This document shows positions 33,605 to 42,872 of a stretch of DNA of 64,000 bases, piece by piece. The stretch's first letter is position 1. Each line of letters opens with the position of its first letter. Source of the DNA: an uncultured beta proteobacterium (lineage in GTDB: Bacteria > Pseudomonadota > Gammaproteobacteria > Burkholderiales > SG8-39); contig CAIYPG010000118.1 of NCBI GenBank assembly GCA_903928055.1, positions 20,097-84,096 of the forward strand. The letters are read 5' to 3'. The notes under the pieces were generated by a model. The model had not been told where the DNA came from and ran no database searches. It saw nothing but the letters and a program-made list of their open reading frames with translations. Position numbers and translations under genes: made by a program.

Positions 33605-35917
33605 CTAAGCGCCGTGGGAGCCGGCGCTTTTCACGAAACCGGCGATGTGGTCGAGCAATTCGTCCTCGCGGTAGGGCTTCCCGAGAAACACGTTTGCGCC
33701 GATGTCACGCGCATAGTTCTGGTGCTTGTCTGCAGTGCGCGAACTGATCATCACAATCGGTATTCCGGCCAGGCGCGCATCGGCGCGCACATTGCGCGTC
33801 AGGTCAAAGCCGTCCATGCGCGGCATCTCGATGTCCACGAGCATCACGTCGGGCACCGCTTCCTGGAGCTTTTCCAGTGCCTCAACGCCATCCTTGGCCA
33901 CGACCACCGCATAGCCGTTGCGCTCCAGCAGGCGGCTGGTGATCTTGCGCACCGTGAGCGAATCGTCGACCACCATCACGGTCGCGGGCAGGGGAACCGC
34001 GGTCGGAGCGGTCGGGGCTGCCGCTGCAACCGCGTTGCCGGCAATGGCCGCGCGGGCCGCCAGTGCCACCGGATTCATGATGAGCACGATGTCGCCGGAA
34101 CCCAGCACCGTCGCCCCGGCCACGCCGGCGACATTGCGCAACTGCGGGCCGATCGCCTTCACCACCACTTCCTGGTTGCCGCCCACGATGTCATCGACGT
34201 GCAGCGCGAGGGCGCTTGCGCCACTGCGCAACAGCATCATAGCAGCGAGGCGCTTCGCCTGCGGCACGGCCTGCAAATCGCCGAGCAGGTGCGGGAAGTA
34301 ATGCAGCGCATAGCGCCGCCCGCGCCACTCCACCTGGCGCGCGGCATACAGCTCGGCCAGTTGCTCAGGCCGGTACTGCATGACCTGCTCCACGATTACC
34401 GCTGGCAACGCCAGCAGGCGCTCGCCCGCGTGCACCAGCACCACCTGGGTCACCGCCAGGGTCAACGGCAGGTAGATCACCACGCGCATGCCCTTGCCCG
34501 GTTCGGTCACCAGTTCGGCGCGCCCGCCCAATGAGGCCACTTCGTTGCGCACCACGTCCATGCCCACGCCGCGACCGGCCGACTGCGTGAGTTCATCCGC
34601 GGTCGAAAATCCGGGCAGGAACACCAGGTCGGCCAGTTCCTCGGGTGGCAGTTCAACGTTTTCAGCGAGCAGGCCCTTCTCGATGGCCTTGGCGCGGACG
34701 CGGGCCAGATCGAGCCCCGCGCCGTCGTCGGAGAGCGCAAGGCGCATTTCGCTGCCTTCCTGCGACACTTCGATGCGTATCTCGCCGATGTCCGCCTTGC
34801 CATGCTCGGCGCGCACCTGCGGCGATTCGATGCCGTGGACAATGGCATTGCGCAGCATGTGCTCCACCGGTGCGGTGATGCGTTCGAGCACCGCGCGATC
34901 CAGTTCAACGCCGCCGCCGCGTATGTCGAGGTTGGCACGCTTGCCCGCGTCCTTCGCGGTCTGGCGCACGATGCGGTACAGGCGCTCGGACAGCGTGCTG
35001 AAGGCCACCATGCGCACGCGCATCAGGTCCTGCTGCAATTCACGATTCAGGCGGCCCTGCGCCGCCAGCGCCGCATCGGTGCCGTCCACGGCGCGGTTAA
35101 GGTTCTGGTGAACGCTCTGCACGTCGTTCACCGACTCGGCCATCATGCGGGTGAGTTCCTGGAAGCGCGTGAAGCGGTCGAACTCGAGCGGATCGAAACC
35201 TTCCTTGTTGTGCGCATCGGCCGCAACCGACTGCATCTGCGATTCGGCCTGGATTTCGATTTCACGCAACTGGCCGCGCAGGCGCACAACGTTGTCGGTC
35301 AATTCCTGCATGGCGGCCTTCAGCAGGCGCAGCTCGCCTTCGATGCGGCTGCGCGCAATCGCGATTTCGCCGGTCTGGTTGACCATGCGGTCCACCACGT
35401 CGGCGCGCACGCGCAGCATGGCGGCGGCCAATGCGTCATCACGCGGGGCGGCCTGCGCCGGCGCCTCGGGCCCTGCAGTCGCCGCGCCGGGGACATCGGC
35501 CGAGACCGGCTGGCGAAGGTTGTCGAGCAGGCGGACGGCGCGGTCAAACGAGGCCTCCAGTTCATCGTGCAGATTGGCTTGCGCATGGCCCGCCGCCAGC
35601 GCAGCCTCGACCCTGGACTCCATGTGGTGGGTGATCTCGCCCACCGCCATGGCGCCGGTCATGCGCGCGCTGCCTTTCAGGGTATGCAGGCTGCGCTGCA
35701 ATGCCTGGCCGGCGGCAACAAAGCCCGACTTGTCGCCATCCGACCTGCGCCAGGTGCGCAGGCCTTCGCTGATTGCCGGCACCAGTTCGCCGGCCTCTTC
35801 GACGAACAGGGGCAGCAATTGCGGGTCGAGTTCATCCTGCAGGCGTTGCTCGCGCCGCTGCGGTGGTGTGCCTGATGCCGGTTCCGGTGCCGTAGGTCCG
35901 GGCGGTCCATCCGGCAT
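33605..35917 (-). CDS. chpA: ChpA/PilL chemosensory histidine kinase, C-terminal part
   Basis: This 770-residue segment is the kinase half of a ChpA/PilL protein. In order: an Hpt domain (SLHTLKGSARMTGAM with the phosphoryl His), the dimerisation region, the HATPase core (VEHMLRNAIVHGIESP N-box, DDGAGLDLARVRAKAIEKGL, GRGVGMDVVRNEVASLGG), a CheW-like domain, and a C-terminal receiver (VMVVDDSLTVRKI, MLVDIEMPRMDGFDL, Asp site intact, Lys in LGKPYR). It is out of frame with the N-terminal half by one base near 35972-35975; the open frame upstream of ATG 35917 reads VDEPAIPNVATLAVLHEPR, a natural continuation. I treat both parts as one frameshifted gene. Confidence 0.85.
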   Translation of the reverse strand: MPDGPPGPTAPEPASGTPPQRREQRLQDELDPQLLPLFVEEAGELVPAISEGLRTWRRSDGDKSGFVAAGQALQRSLHTLKGSARMTGAMAVGEITHHMESRVEAALAAGHAQANLHDELEASFDRAVRLLDNLRQPVSADVPGAATAGPEAPAQAAPRDDALAAAMLRVRADVVDRMVNQTGEIAIARSRIEGELRLLKAAMQELTDNVVRLRGQLREIEIQAESQMQSVAADAHNKEGFDPLEFDRFTRFQELTRMMAESVNDVQSVHQNLNRAVDGTDAALAAQGRLNRELQQDLMRVRMVAFSTLSERLYRIVRQTAKDAGKRANLDIRGGGVELDRAVLERITAPVEHMLRNAIVHGIESPQVRAEHGKADIGEIRIEVSQEGSEMRLALSDDGAGLDLARVRAKAIEKGLLAENVELPPEELADLVFLPGFSTADELTQSAGRGVGMDVVRNEVASLGGRAELVTEPGKGMRVVIYLPLTLAVTQVVLVHAGERLLALPAVIVEQVMQYRPEQLAELYAARQVEWRGRRYALHYFPHLLGDLQAVPQAKRLAAMMLLRSGASALALHVDDIVGGNQEVVVKAIGPQLRNVAGVAGATVLGSGDIVLIMNPVALAARAAIAGNAVAAAAPTAPTAVPLPATVMVVDDSLTVRKITSRLLERNGYAVVVAKDGVEALEKLQEAVPDVMLVDIEMPRMDGFDLTRNVRADARLAGIPIVMISSRTADKHQNYARDIGANVFLGKPYREDELLDHIAGFVKSAGSHGA

Positions 35918-38835
35918 TCGCGGCTCATGCAATACCGCAAGGGTTGCAACGTTGGGGATGGCCGGCTCGTCAACGCGAGCGAGCCCTCTTCTTCGGGCAA
36001 CAGCGCATCCGGATCGGGCTCGAAAACCGTCGGCGGGGCAAGCTCGGGCACCGGCGGCAGTGCCGCCTGCTCCAGGCGCGCCACCAGTCCCGGCTCGGGA
36101 TCGGGCAGTTGGAAACCCACGGCGCTTTCCACCATCGTGGCCAGCGCCTCGATGGCCTCTGTCACCAGCACCTGTGCGTGCTCGTCCAGCGTGTCCCTGG
36201 AGAACTGCTCCAGTGCGCCTTCAAGGGCATGGCCCAGTTCGCGCAATGAAGACAATTCGACCGTGCCGGCAATGCCGGCAAGGGTGTGCACTGCGCGCAG
36301 CATTTCATCGGTGACGATGCCATGCTGGTTCAGGATCTCATGTTCGGCGCGCAGCGTGCCGATGAGCGCATGCGCCTCGCCGCTGAACAGCGTGAACACC
36401 GTGGTCGTGATGCGCGCATCGCCAAGCTGAACGTAGTCATCCTCTTCTGGCGCAGGCTGTCCGGCTGCTGCAGCTTCAGCAATTGCCGCCACATCGGCAT
36501 GCACTTCCGCGAACGACGCAGGCAGCTCGGGCACCTGCGCTTCCGCCGCCGCTTCAGGCGTTTCAACCGGGACCGGCTCAGAAGTGGTCATGGCGACGGC
36601 AACCGGTCTGCCGGCCCTCACGGCCTCGGCCAGAGCCGCCAGCGGCGCGGCATCTGCGGTCTGAGGCCCGCCCGACTTGAGCGCGGCCACGTTCTCGGAA
36701 AAATAGCGGGCGGCCTGCGCGATGAGTTCCAGCACGACAGGCGCGGCCGGACGGGTATCCTGCAGCCACCAGTTGAGCGCCTGTTCCACCATCCATGCCG
36801 CCTCGCCCAGGCGGTTCAAACCAACCATGCGGCCGCTGCCTTTCAGCGTATGGAAGCCGCGTCGTATTGTAACGAGCGCCTCCTGGTCTGCATCATTGCT
36901 GCGCAGTCGCGCCAGATGCGCTGCAATGTTTGCAAGGACTTCTTCGGCCTCTTCGAGATAGATGCCAAGCAGTTCCGCTTCGACATTGTCGGCATCAGCA
37001 ACAACCGCTTTGGGTGTCACCGGCGCCGGACCCGCCGGTACCTGCTCTGTGACAACGGGTGACGACACCGCGGCCGACACCTCCGGAGATGCTTCCTGCG
37101 ACGCCTCCTGTGGCGGCTGGGCCGGTTTCATCAGTGTGTCAAAGTCAGCCGGCTCGTTGCGCGCCATTGCGGCAATGTAGAAACCCAGCCCCGAAAGCGT
37201 CTGGGCCACCGCCTCGAAATCCTCGTGGCGCGGCGCATACCGGGCATCGGCAAGTCGCGCGATCACCGCTTCGCTCGCAGCCAGTGCATCGCGCGCGCGC
37301 GTTTCGCCCAGCATCTCCAGAGCGCCGGTGAGCTGATGCATGTTCGCGGCAACCGATGCCAGTGCATCGCGCTGCGAAGCATCGCGGAAGAAGGCGTCGA
37401 GAACCTGTTCGATGCTGCGCAGGTTGGCCTGCATTTCAGCCACAACCTGCTCGATCACCAGACGTTCCTGCGCCTGGCGCGACATCTCGTCGAGCAGCGG
37501 AATGTCCGGTGCGGTGCGCAGCAGGCTGCCGGCAATGGCGCCCTCCAGGCGCGTGCAGAGGAAGCGGCTTTGCTCGCCAAAAGCCTCGCCCAGCGATGCC
37601 GGATCGGCCACGAGGCTTTCCAGCGCGTTTTCCGCAAGCAGCAGCGCCGTTGCCGTTTCCAGCGCAACCGCCTCGCTCATTTTCTCCGGAGCGGCGGCCA
37701 GCGCGTCGCCGACTTTGGCAATCTGTGCGGCTAGTGCTTCGACATCGGCATTGCCCAGGCCCGTGCTGGACTGCGCATGCGCCCTGGCCGCTGCAACAAA
37801 TGCCGCCAATGCTTCGGCGCCACCCGCGGTGTCTGCGGCATAGCGGCTCCACGCTTCCTTGGCCTGCCCCAGGTGTTCGCGCGTGGCCTTGAGTTGCGGC
37901 GACTCGGCCGGAATTGCCGCTGCCTCATCGCCGCTCGGGATGGTCTTCGCCAGCTGGCAGGTTTCCCGAACCAGCCGGATGAGGTCGCTCTCAGGCCGCG
38001 CCAGCGCAATGCAATACAGCATTTCACGCATCAGCCGCTCGTCGATGACAGGCGCGCCCTCGGTAAGGCGCCGCATCTGGCCCTCAACGCGATTGCAGAA
38101 GCGCCGCAATTCCACGCCGCGTTCAGCCAGGTCCGCAGGCAGGGCATCGCGCGCGATGGCATCGAAGCAGGCGGTGGCCGCCCACCAGAAAGCGCGCTGT
38201 GGCACAGCACCCTGGGCCTGTTCCGCGGCGTCGATGGCCGCGAGCATTTCTTCGGCGCCGGAGTGCCCGCCCTTCAGCCAGGCCAACAGGCCGCGCTGGA
38301 AACGCGTGCGCTGGTCGCGGAAGTACTTCGGAGCTTCCTCCGAATGCAATTGCACGGGTGCACGATCACGCCACGGTGGATGGAACGTCAGGTTCGGGAA
38401 GTAGAGGTCTATGGGATCCGCCGCGGGCAATCCTGCGCCTCCTGCCCTGTGAGCGCGGGCCGCGCGCAGCTCGCGGTACAGCGGATACAGGCGCAGCGGC
38501 TGATTCGCGGTGCCCGCCATGATGGCATCCAGATAGGCGGCAATGCCGGCAAAGCCGTGCTCGGCTGCCGCCACCGCATCTGCAACGTGCACATCACCGC
38601 GGCCGATGTCATCGAGCAGACCCTCGAGTTCGTCAGTGAGGCGCGTGACGCCATCAAGGCCGACGATCTGCAGCGCGCCGTGCGCCTGATGCAGATGGCC
38701 GTGGCTGGCCTTGATCTGCGCGACATCGCCCGCGGCAAAGGCTCGCAGGGCTTCCAACCCGCGCCGCATGGACAGGTCAATCTCGCCCTTCACCCACGAT
38801 AGCGGCCCGGTATCGAATTCGGCGCGGCGGTTCAT
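35677..38835 (-). CDS. chpA: ChpA/PilL chemosensory histidine kinase, N-terminal part
   Basis: The frame starts at ATG 38835 with NRRAEFDTGPLSWVKGEIDL, the typical PilL/ChpA opening. It carries several Hpt-like helical bundles: a degenerate one near residue 40 (GHLHQAHGALQIVGLDG), one with a full FHTLKGSGRMVGLNRL site near residue 660, and one with VHTLAGIAGT near 860. Natural sequence ends near 35975 (EEEGSLAL); the last 100 residues of this frame are the shadow of the C-terminal half. ChpA-type kinases control type IV pilus motility through PilG and PilH. It follows pilJ by about 40 bases. Confidence 0.82.
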   Translation of the reverse strand: MNRRAEFDTGPLSWVKGEIDLSMRRGLEALRAFAAGDVAQIKASHGHLHQAHGALQIVGLDGVTRLTDELEGLLDDIGRGDVHVADAVAAAEHGFAGIAAYLDAIMAGTANQPLRLYPLYRELRAARAHRAGGAGLPAADPIDLYFPNLTFHPPWRDRAPVQLHSEEAPKYFRDQRTRFQRGLLAWLKGGHSGAEEMLAAIDAAEQAQGAVPQRAFWWAATACFDAIARDALPADLAERGVELRRFCNRVEGQMRRLTEGAPVIDERLMREMLYCIALARPESDLIRLVRETCQLAKTIPSGDEAAAIPAESPQLKATREHLGQAKEAWSRYAADTAGGAEALAAFVAAARAHAQSSTGLGNADVEALAAQIAKVGDALAAAPEKMSEAVALETATALLLAENALESLVADPASLGEAFGEQSRFLCTRLEGAIAGSLLRTAPDIPLLDEMSRQAQERLVIEQVVAEMQANLRSIEQVLDAFFRDASQRDALASVAANMHQLTGALEMLGETRARDALAASEAVIARLADARYAPRHEDFEAVAQTLSGLGFYIAAMARNEPADFDTLMKPAQPPQEASQEASPEVSAAVSSPVVTEQVPAGPAPVTPKAVVADADNVEAELLGIYLEEAEEVLANIAAHLARLRSNDADQEALVTIRRGFHTLKGSGRMVGLNRLGEAAWMVEQALNWWLQDTRPAAPVVLELIAQAARYFSENVAALKSGGPQTADAAPLAALAEAVRAGRPVAVAMTTSEPVPVETPEAAAEAQVPELPASFAEVHADVAAIAEAAAAGQPAPEEDDYVQLGDARITTTVFTLFSGEAHALIGTLRAEHEILNQHGIVTDEMLRAVHTLAGIAGTVELSSLRELGHALEGALEQFSRDTLDEHAQVLVTEAIEALATMVESAVGFQLPDPEPGLVARLEQAALPPVPELAPPTVFEPDPDALLPEEEGSLALTSRPSPTLQPLRYCMSRECRMDRPDLRHRNRHQAHHRSGASNACRMNSTRNCCPCSSKRPANWCRQSAKACAPGAGRMATSRALLPPARHCSAACIP

Positions 38836-38874
38836 GGTGGCGTGCAGTCGGGAGTCAGATGCCGGCAACGCCGG

Positions 38875-40047
38875 TCAACCGATCTTGAAGTTGGATACCG
38901 AATTCTTCAGCTCCTGGGCCAGTCCGGCGATCTCGGTAATCGATACGGCGGTCTGCTGCGTGCCCTGGGTGGTTTGTTCGGTAATCTTGTAGATGTCGGC
39001 CATGTTGCTGGCCGCGGCCGCGGCCGCCTGCGACTGTGCCTTGGTATTTGCAGTGATTTCGGCGATGAGGCCGGCGAGTTTCTTCGACACCTCGCCGATT
39101 TCTCCCAGTGCCTGGCCTGCGGCATCGGAGAGCTTGGTGCCCTCCACCACGCCCTGGGTGCTCTTTTCCATCGCCGACACCGCATCCTGGGTATCGGTCT
39201 GAATCGTTTTCACGATGGCACCGATCTGCTTGGTCGCCTCGGCGGAACGCTCCGCGAGACGCTGCACTTCTTCGGCCACGACGGCAAATCCTCGTCCCGC
39301 CTCGCCGGCGCTCGCAGCCTGGATCGCGGCATTCAGGGCCAGCACATTGGTCTGCTCGGTAATGTCGGAAATCAGTTCCACGATCTCGCCGATCTCCTGT
39401 GAGGATTCACCAAGGCGCTTGATGCGCTTGGCGGTCTCCTGGATCTGGCCGCGGATTTCGTTCATGCCGGCAATGGAGTTGTGCACGGCACGCGCGCCCT
39501 TCTGTGCGGCATCCAGGGACTGGCTGGCAACGCCCTCGGACTGCGACGCACTCTGCGAGATCTGGGTCATGGTCCGCGCCATGTTGAGTACCGAGCCGGT
39601 CGTCTGCTGAATTTCCCGCGACTGGTATTCGGCCGCGGCCAGCAGGCGGCTTGAAGTCTGCTGGGCCGCCTCGGTGGCCTGGGTCACCTGCGCGGCTGCG
39701 TCATTGATGCGCCCCACAAGCTTGGAGAGCTCCTCGATCGTGAAATTCACCGAATCGGCAATCGCGCCGGTGATCTCCTCGCTGACCGTCGCCCGCACGC
39801 GCAGATCGCCGTCGGCCAGTTGGCCCATCTCGTTCATGAGCTTCAGGATCGCGTCTTCATTGGCCTTGTTCTGGCGCACGCTTTCCTGGCGCTGGCGTTC
39901 GGTTTCCGCCGAGCGCATGCGCTCATCATTGACGTAGACCTGCACCATCGCCCAGATCGCACCGGCGGCCAGCAGCACCAGCACGGCAAGGACGATGAAG
40001 TTCTTCGAGCGCGCCGCCAGTTGCTGCTCGTAGGCCCCGACCAGTCG
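38875..40047 (-). CDS. pilJ: PilJ chemoreceptor, C-terminal signalling part
   Basis: This part starts in frame at [15 protein letters not shown], crosses a membrane with [20 protein letters not shown], and continues through a HAMP-like region into the methyl-accepting signalling domain, whose hairpin tip [18 protein letters not shown] follows the conserved [16 protein letters not shown]. It ends with [12 protein letters not shown] frameshift at about 40045-40048 separates it from the N-terminal part: one extra base (or two missing) in the stretch CTGGCTGCGACTGGTC. There is no convincing start of its own, so it is the second half of one broken gene. Confidence 0.85.
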   Translation of the reverse strand, partial: RLVGAYEQQLAARSKNFIVLAVLVLLAAGAIWAMVQVYVNDERMRSAETERQRQESVRQNKANEDAILKLMNEMGQLADGDLRVRATVSEEITGAIADSVNFTIEELSKLVGRINDAAAQVTQATEAAQQTSSRLLAAAEYQSREIQQTTGSVLNMARTMTQISQSASQSEGVASQSLDAAQKGARAVHNSIAGMNEIRGQIQETAKRIKRLGESSQEIGEIVELISDITEQTNVLALNAAIQAASAGEAGRGFAVVAEEVQRLAERSAEATKQIGAIVKTIQTDTQDAVSAMEKSTQGVVEGTKLSDAAGQALGEIGEVSKKLAGLIAEITANTKAQSQAAAAAASNMADIYKITEQTTQGTQQTAVSITEIAGLAQELKNSVSNFKIG

Positions 40048-40984
40048 CAGCCAGCAGTGTTTCGGAATCGTCCACCACACGCTGCGCGGCATTCTTGGCC
40101 GCAGCCAGCGGCGCGAGATTCGTGAGGATGGCCGATGCCGCACCCTGGTAATCGCGATAGACCCGCTCCAGTTCCGAGAGCCGCGCCTGGATTTCCGTTT
40201 CGCGCGGCGACAGCACGCCCGGCGTGTCGCCCGCGCGGCGCAGGCTGGCGAGCACCGTGCCGAAGGCTTCGGCATCGCGCGTCATCTGTGCGGCGCTTTC
40301 CGGTTCCGCTTCTTCGCTGCCAAGCAGCGTGGCGGCACTGCGCGCCATGCGTTGGGTCAGGGTCACCAGTTGTCCGGCTGCGGCCAGCTCCCGCGGCGGT
40401 GCGCCGGCCTGGGCCTTGAGCGCCTGCACCTTTTCGGTCAGGTCCAGCAGCGCCGGATTGTTGTTGTTCAGCGAGCGCGCAGCAGCACCCAGGCCGGCCA
40501 GGTTCTTCTGCTGCGGCAATATGAGCGTGAGGTTGTGTTCGGTCTTCTCCCACTCCCGGGACAGGGTGTCGAGCAGGGGTTGTACGGCGTCCGGACTCGG
40601 CGGAATGCGCCGCCCCTCGATTTCGCCGCCCTGGATCAGCAAGGTCAATGCGGCCACGAACTGGTCGCGCGATTCCTGCAACTGGCGGAAGGCCTGGGCA
40701 TTGCCGGACAGGCCGCCCTGGGTCGCCTTGGGGATGCGCTGGGTCAGCATGCGCATGTCGGCGGCAGTCGAGACATAGCTCGCGCCATAAGTGCCTTCGC
40801 GATAGTCCAGCACCACGAGAATGCCGGCGACGGCGACCAGCAGGAGCAGCAGCGTGCCGAGCACCAGATACTGGCGTGCAACCGGCAGTTCGCCGATCAC
40901 TGGCAGCGGTTTGACCGCATCGCGTCCGGGCTTCGACGCTGACTTCGCTGCGGCAGCCTTGCCACCGGACAATTTGATTGCCAT
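39926..40984 (-). CDS. pilJ: PilJ chemoreceptor, N-terminal sensor part
   Basis: The frame begins at ATG 40984 with a Lys-rich start, crosses the membrane ([20 protein letters not shown]) and forms the periplasmic helical sensor typical of PilJ ([19 protein letters not shown], then [20 protein letters not shown], and a second PilJ-like module at [20 protein letters not shown]). Natural sequence ends near DDSETLLAA at 40048; what follows in this frame is out of phase. PilJ senses an unknown signal, linked in Pseudomonas to pilus attachment, and feeds ChpA. It lies 14 bases after pilI. Confidence 0.85.
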   Translation of the reverse strand: MAIKLSGGKAAAAKSASKPGRDAVKPLPVIGELPVARQYLVLGTLLLLLVAVAGILVVLDYREGTYGASYVSTAADMRMLTQRIPKATQGGLSGNAQAFRQLQESRDQFVAALTLLIQGGEIEGRRIPPSPDAVQPLLDTLSREWEKTEHNLTLILPQQKNLAGLGAAARSLNNNNPALLDLTEKVQALKAQAGAPPRELAAAGQLVTLTQRMARSAATLLGSEEAEPESAAQMTRDAEAFGTVLASLRRAGDTPGVLSPRETEIQARLSELERVYRDYQGAASAILTNLAPLAAAKNAAQRVVDDSETLLAATGRGLRAATGGALEELHRPCRAGAAGRRCDLGDGAGLRQ

Positions 40985-40998
40985 GACTTACTCCATCC

Positions 40999-41562
40999 TC
41001 AAGCTGCTGCGCCGGCAGTCGCACCATCGCGACCCGCGTGCAGAAAATTTTCATCGGCAACCAGTGCCGTAACATCCAGCTCCCGCCACGCCTGCCCATT
41101 GCTGTCGCGCAGCCCCGCGCCCTGCCACGAAACCGGCATGCCGCCGGACGTGTTCTCGACATCCATGGCTTGCAGCCGCTCCAGGTTGCGCAGTCCGATC
41201 ATGCGATCGACCAGCAGGGCGCAATGCGCCTGAAGCCGTCCGGCCACCAGCACCAGGCGCGATGCCGCGGTACGGGATGCCGGGACCCCACTGGTGAACA
41301 GCGACAGATCCACCACCCCGACCAGGTTGCCGCGCACGTTGGCGACGCCCAGATACCACGACTTCGTCAGGGGAACCGGAGCCATGCGCCCGGCGACGTC
41401 CGACAGGGGAAGGATTTCACCGACTTCGTCCAGCCTGAGCAACCAGTAGTCGCCGCCGGACTGCACGCCCAGACGGGACGTGGGCGCAGGTCCCGCCGAC
41501 GCCTCCCTGAGGCGCTGCGCAAGCGATTCCTGAAACGTCCGCAAGCTGAAATGATTGGCCAT
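40999..41562 (-). CDS. pilI: PilI, CheW-like adaptor of the pilus chemosensory system
   Basis: The 187-residue protein is a single CheW-like domain: YWLLRLDEVGEILPLSDVAG, VPLTKSWYLGVANVRGNLVG with the family's G-x-x-N-x-R-G, VVDLSLFTSG and CALLVDRMIGLRNLE. It should couple PilJ to the ChpA kinase. The start is uncertain: ATG 41562 (ANHFSLRTF) is used, with ATG 41580 six codons upstream also possible; neither has a clear ribosome-binding site. It lies between pilH and pilJ in the standard order. Confidence 0.87.
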   Translation of the reverse strand: MANHFSLRTFQESLAQRLREASAGPAPTSRLGVQSGGDYWLLRLDEVGEILPLSDVAGRMAPVPLTKSWYLGVANVRGNLVGVVDLSLFTSGVPASRTAASRLVLVAGRLQAHCALLVDRMIGLRNLERLQAMDVENTSGGMPVSWQGAGLRDSNGQAWRELDVTALVADENFLHAGRDGATAGAAA

Positions 41563-41621
41563 GGTCAATGAGGTTGGCATCGTGCCGGCAGCGCCGCTTT
41601 CACCGCATGAATTCGCGGGAA

Positions 41622-41987
41622 TCAGGGCATCGCGACAATTTTTGCCAGCAGCTCCTTTGCGTTGATCGGCTTGACCAGGTAATCCCTGGCGCCTTGGCGC
41701 ATGCCCCAGACCTTGTCGGTTTCCTGGGACTTGGTGGTGCACAGAATCACCGGAATGTGCTGGGTGGCCGCGTCGCGCGCAATTGTCCGCGTGGCCTGGA
41801 AGCCGTTCGTGCCGGGCATGACAACGTCCATGAGGATGAGGTCGGGCAACTCGGCCTTGGATTTCGCCACCGCCTCCTCGCCATTGGTCGCAATCACGCA
41901 GGTATAGCCCTGGCGCGACAGCGTCTCGAGCATGAACTGCCGCTCGGTGGGCGAGTCGTCGACGATAAGGACTTTTTTGACCGACAT
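41622..41987 (-). CDS. pilH: PilH response regulator
   Basis: A 121-residue stand-alone receiver: VLIVDDSPTERQFMLETL with the acidic pocket, LILMDVVMPGTNGFQATR with the phospho-Asp, LCTTKSQ with the switch Thr, and YLVKPINAKELL with the conserved Lys. In the Pil-Chp system PilH opposes PilG and damps the signal from ChpA. It lies 18 bases after pilG on the same strand. Confidence 0.92.
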   Translation of the reverse strand: MSVKKVLIVDDSPTERQFMLETLSRQGYTCVIATNGEEAVAKSKAELPDLILMDVVMPGTNGFQATRTIARDAATQHIPVILCTTKSQETDKVWGMRQGARDYLVKPINAKELLAKIVAMP

Positions 41988-42005
41988 TGCCGCCGTCCGC
42001 CGCCC

Positions 42006-42401
42006 TCAGAACCGCGCGACGGCGTGGTCGCCGACCGTCTTCAGCAGGGATTCCCGGGTAAAGGGTTTGGTGAGGTATTCATCGGAACCGACCATGCGGC
42101 CGCGGGCCCGGTCGAAAAGGCCGTCCTTGGAGGACAACATGACCACCGGCGTGTCCGAAAAACGCGCATTCTTCTTGATCAGCGCGCAGGTCTGGTAACC
42201 ATCCAGTCGCGGCATGATGATGTCGCAGAAAATAATGTCGGGCTGATGGTCCGTGATCTTGGCGAGCGCGTCGAACCCGTCCTCCGCCAGGATGACGGTG
42301 CAACCTGACTGCACCAGGAAAATCTCGGCGCTGCGGCGTATGGTGTTCGAATCGTCGATCACCATGACCTTTACGCCGGAAAGCTTCTCCGCATCACTCA
42401 C
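42006..42401 (-). CDS. pilG: PilG response regulator
   Basis: The 131-residue receiver has VMVIDDSNTIRRSAEIFL, IIFCDIIMPRLDGYQTC with the phospho-Asp, MLSSKDGLFDRARG with the switch Ser, and YLTKPFTRESLL. PilG promotes pilus extension when phosphorylated by ChpA. The GTG start at 42401 is chosen because GGGGAG lies 7 bases upstream and the protein then begins SDAEKLSGVKV like homologues; longer starts are unlikely. It heads the pilG-H-I-J-chpA operon. A TATAGT on the minus strand (42488-42493) may be its -10 box. Confidence 0.92.
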   Translation of the reverse strand: MSDAEKLSGVKVMVIDDSNTIRRSAEIFLVQSGCTVILAEDGFDALAKITDHQPDIIFCDIIMPRLDGYQTCALIKKNARFSDTPVVMLSSKDGLFDRARGRMVGSDEYLTKPFTRESLLKTVGDHAVARF

Positions 42402-42487
42402 TTTTCTACTCCCCGCACAGGCCCGATGTGCATGTTCCGGCATTGCCTTGCGACACCCCTCCCAGGGCACGCGACCGGAGTAAAACG

Positions 42488-42493
42488 ACTATA
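42488..42493 (-). promoter_or_regulatory. Possible -10 box of the pilG operon
   Basis: TATAGT on the minus strand, 86 bases before the pilG start, with only a weak -35-like TTTGGC 17 bases upstream. The rest of the 192-base gap to rubredoxin shows no gene. Confidence 0.35.
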
Positions 42494-42593
42494 CCGCCGA
42501 ACGCAAGGCCGCCAAAACCGCAGCTTTGCCACGATCCCGGCTGGACATCCCGAGGCGCGCCGCGCCGGGGTGCGCAGCGGGCGTCGCCGGATG

Positions 42594-42779
42594 TCAGATG
42601 GCGACCATTTCGAAGTCTTCCTTGCGGGCACCGCATTCCGGGCAGGTCCAGTTCATTGGGACGTCGTCCCAGCGGGTTCCCGGGGCAATGCCGTCTTCCG
42701 GCAGGCCTGTTGCTTCGTCATAAATCCATCCGCAAATCAGGCACATCCACGTTTTGTAAGTCTGGGCGGTTTCCATCAT
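42594..42779 (-). CDS. rubA: Rubredoxin
   Basis: A 61-residue rubredoxin with both iron-binding CxxC pairs: [14 protein letters not shown] and [14 protein letters not shown], plus the typical [16 protein letters not shown] stretch. It carries one Fe(Cys)4 site and shuttles electrons in the cytoplasm. Placement beside the pilG-H-I-J operon and divergent from thiD is a common betaproteobacterial arrangement. Two consecutive Met codons make the exact start ambiguous by one residue. Confidence 0.94.
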   Translation of the reverse strand: MMETAQTYKTWMCLICGWIYDEATGLPEDGIAPGTRWDDVPMNWTCPECGARKEDFEMVAI

Positions 42780-42798
42780 GCGATTCAGGTGCTTGGGT

Positions 42799-42804
42799 TA
42801 CAAT
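42799..42804 (+). promoter_or_regulatory. Probable -10 box of the thiD-thiE(-hemL) transcript
   Basis: TACAAT in the short divergent gap between rubredoxin and thiD, 68 bases before the thiD start. The -35 region is poor. No TPP riboswitch motif is seen in the leader. Confidence 0.4.
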
Positions 42805-42872
42805 GATCGCCCGCATCTTACCCGGTTGACCGGCGGGCCGCCACCTAAAAAACCCGCTAACAACAACCGTTT

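Noticed and set aside
42805..42872. TPP riboswitch in front of thiD
   Set aside because: The leader is only about 60 bases and lacks the conserved CTGAGA and ACCTGA-type motifs.
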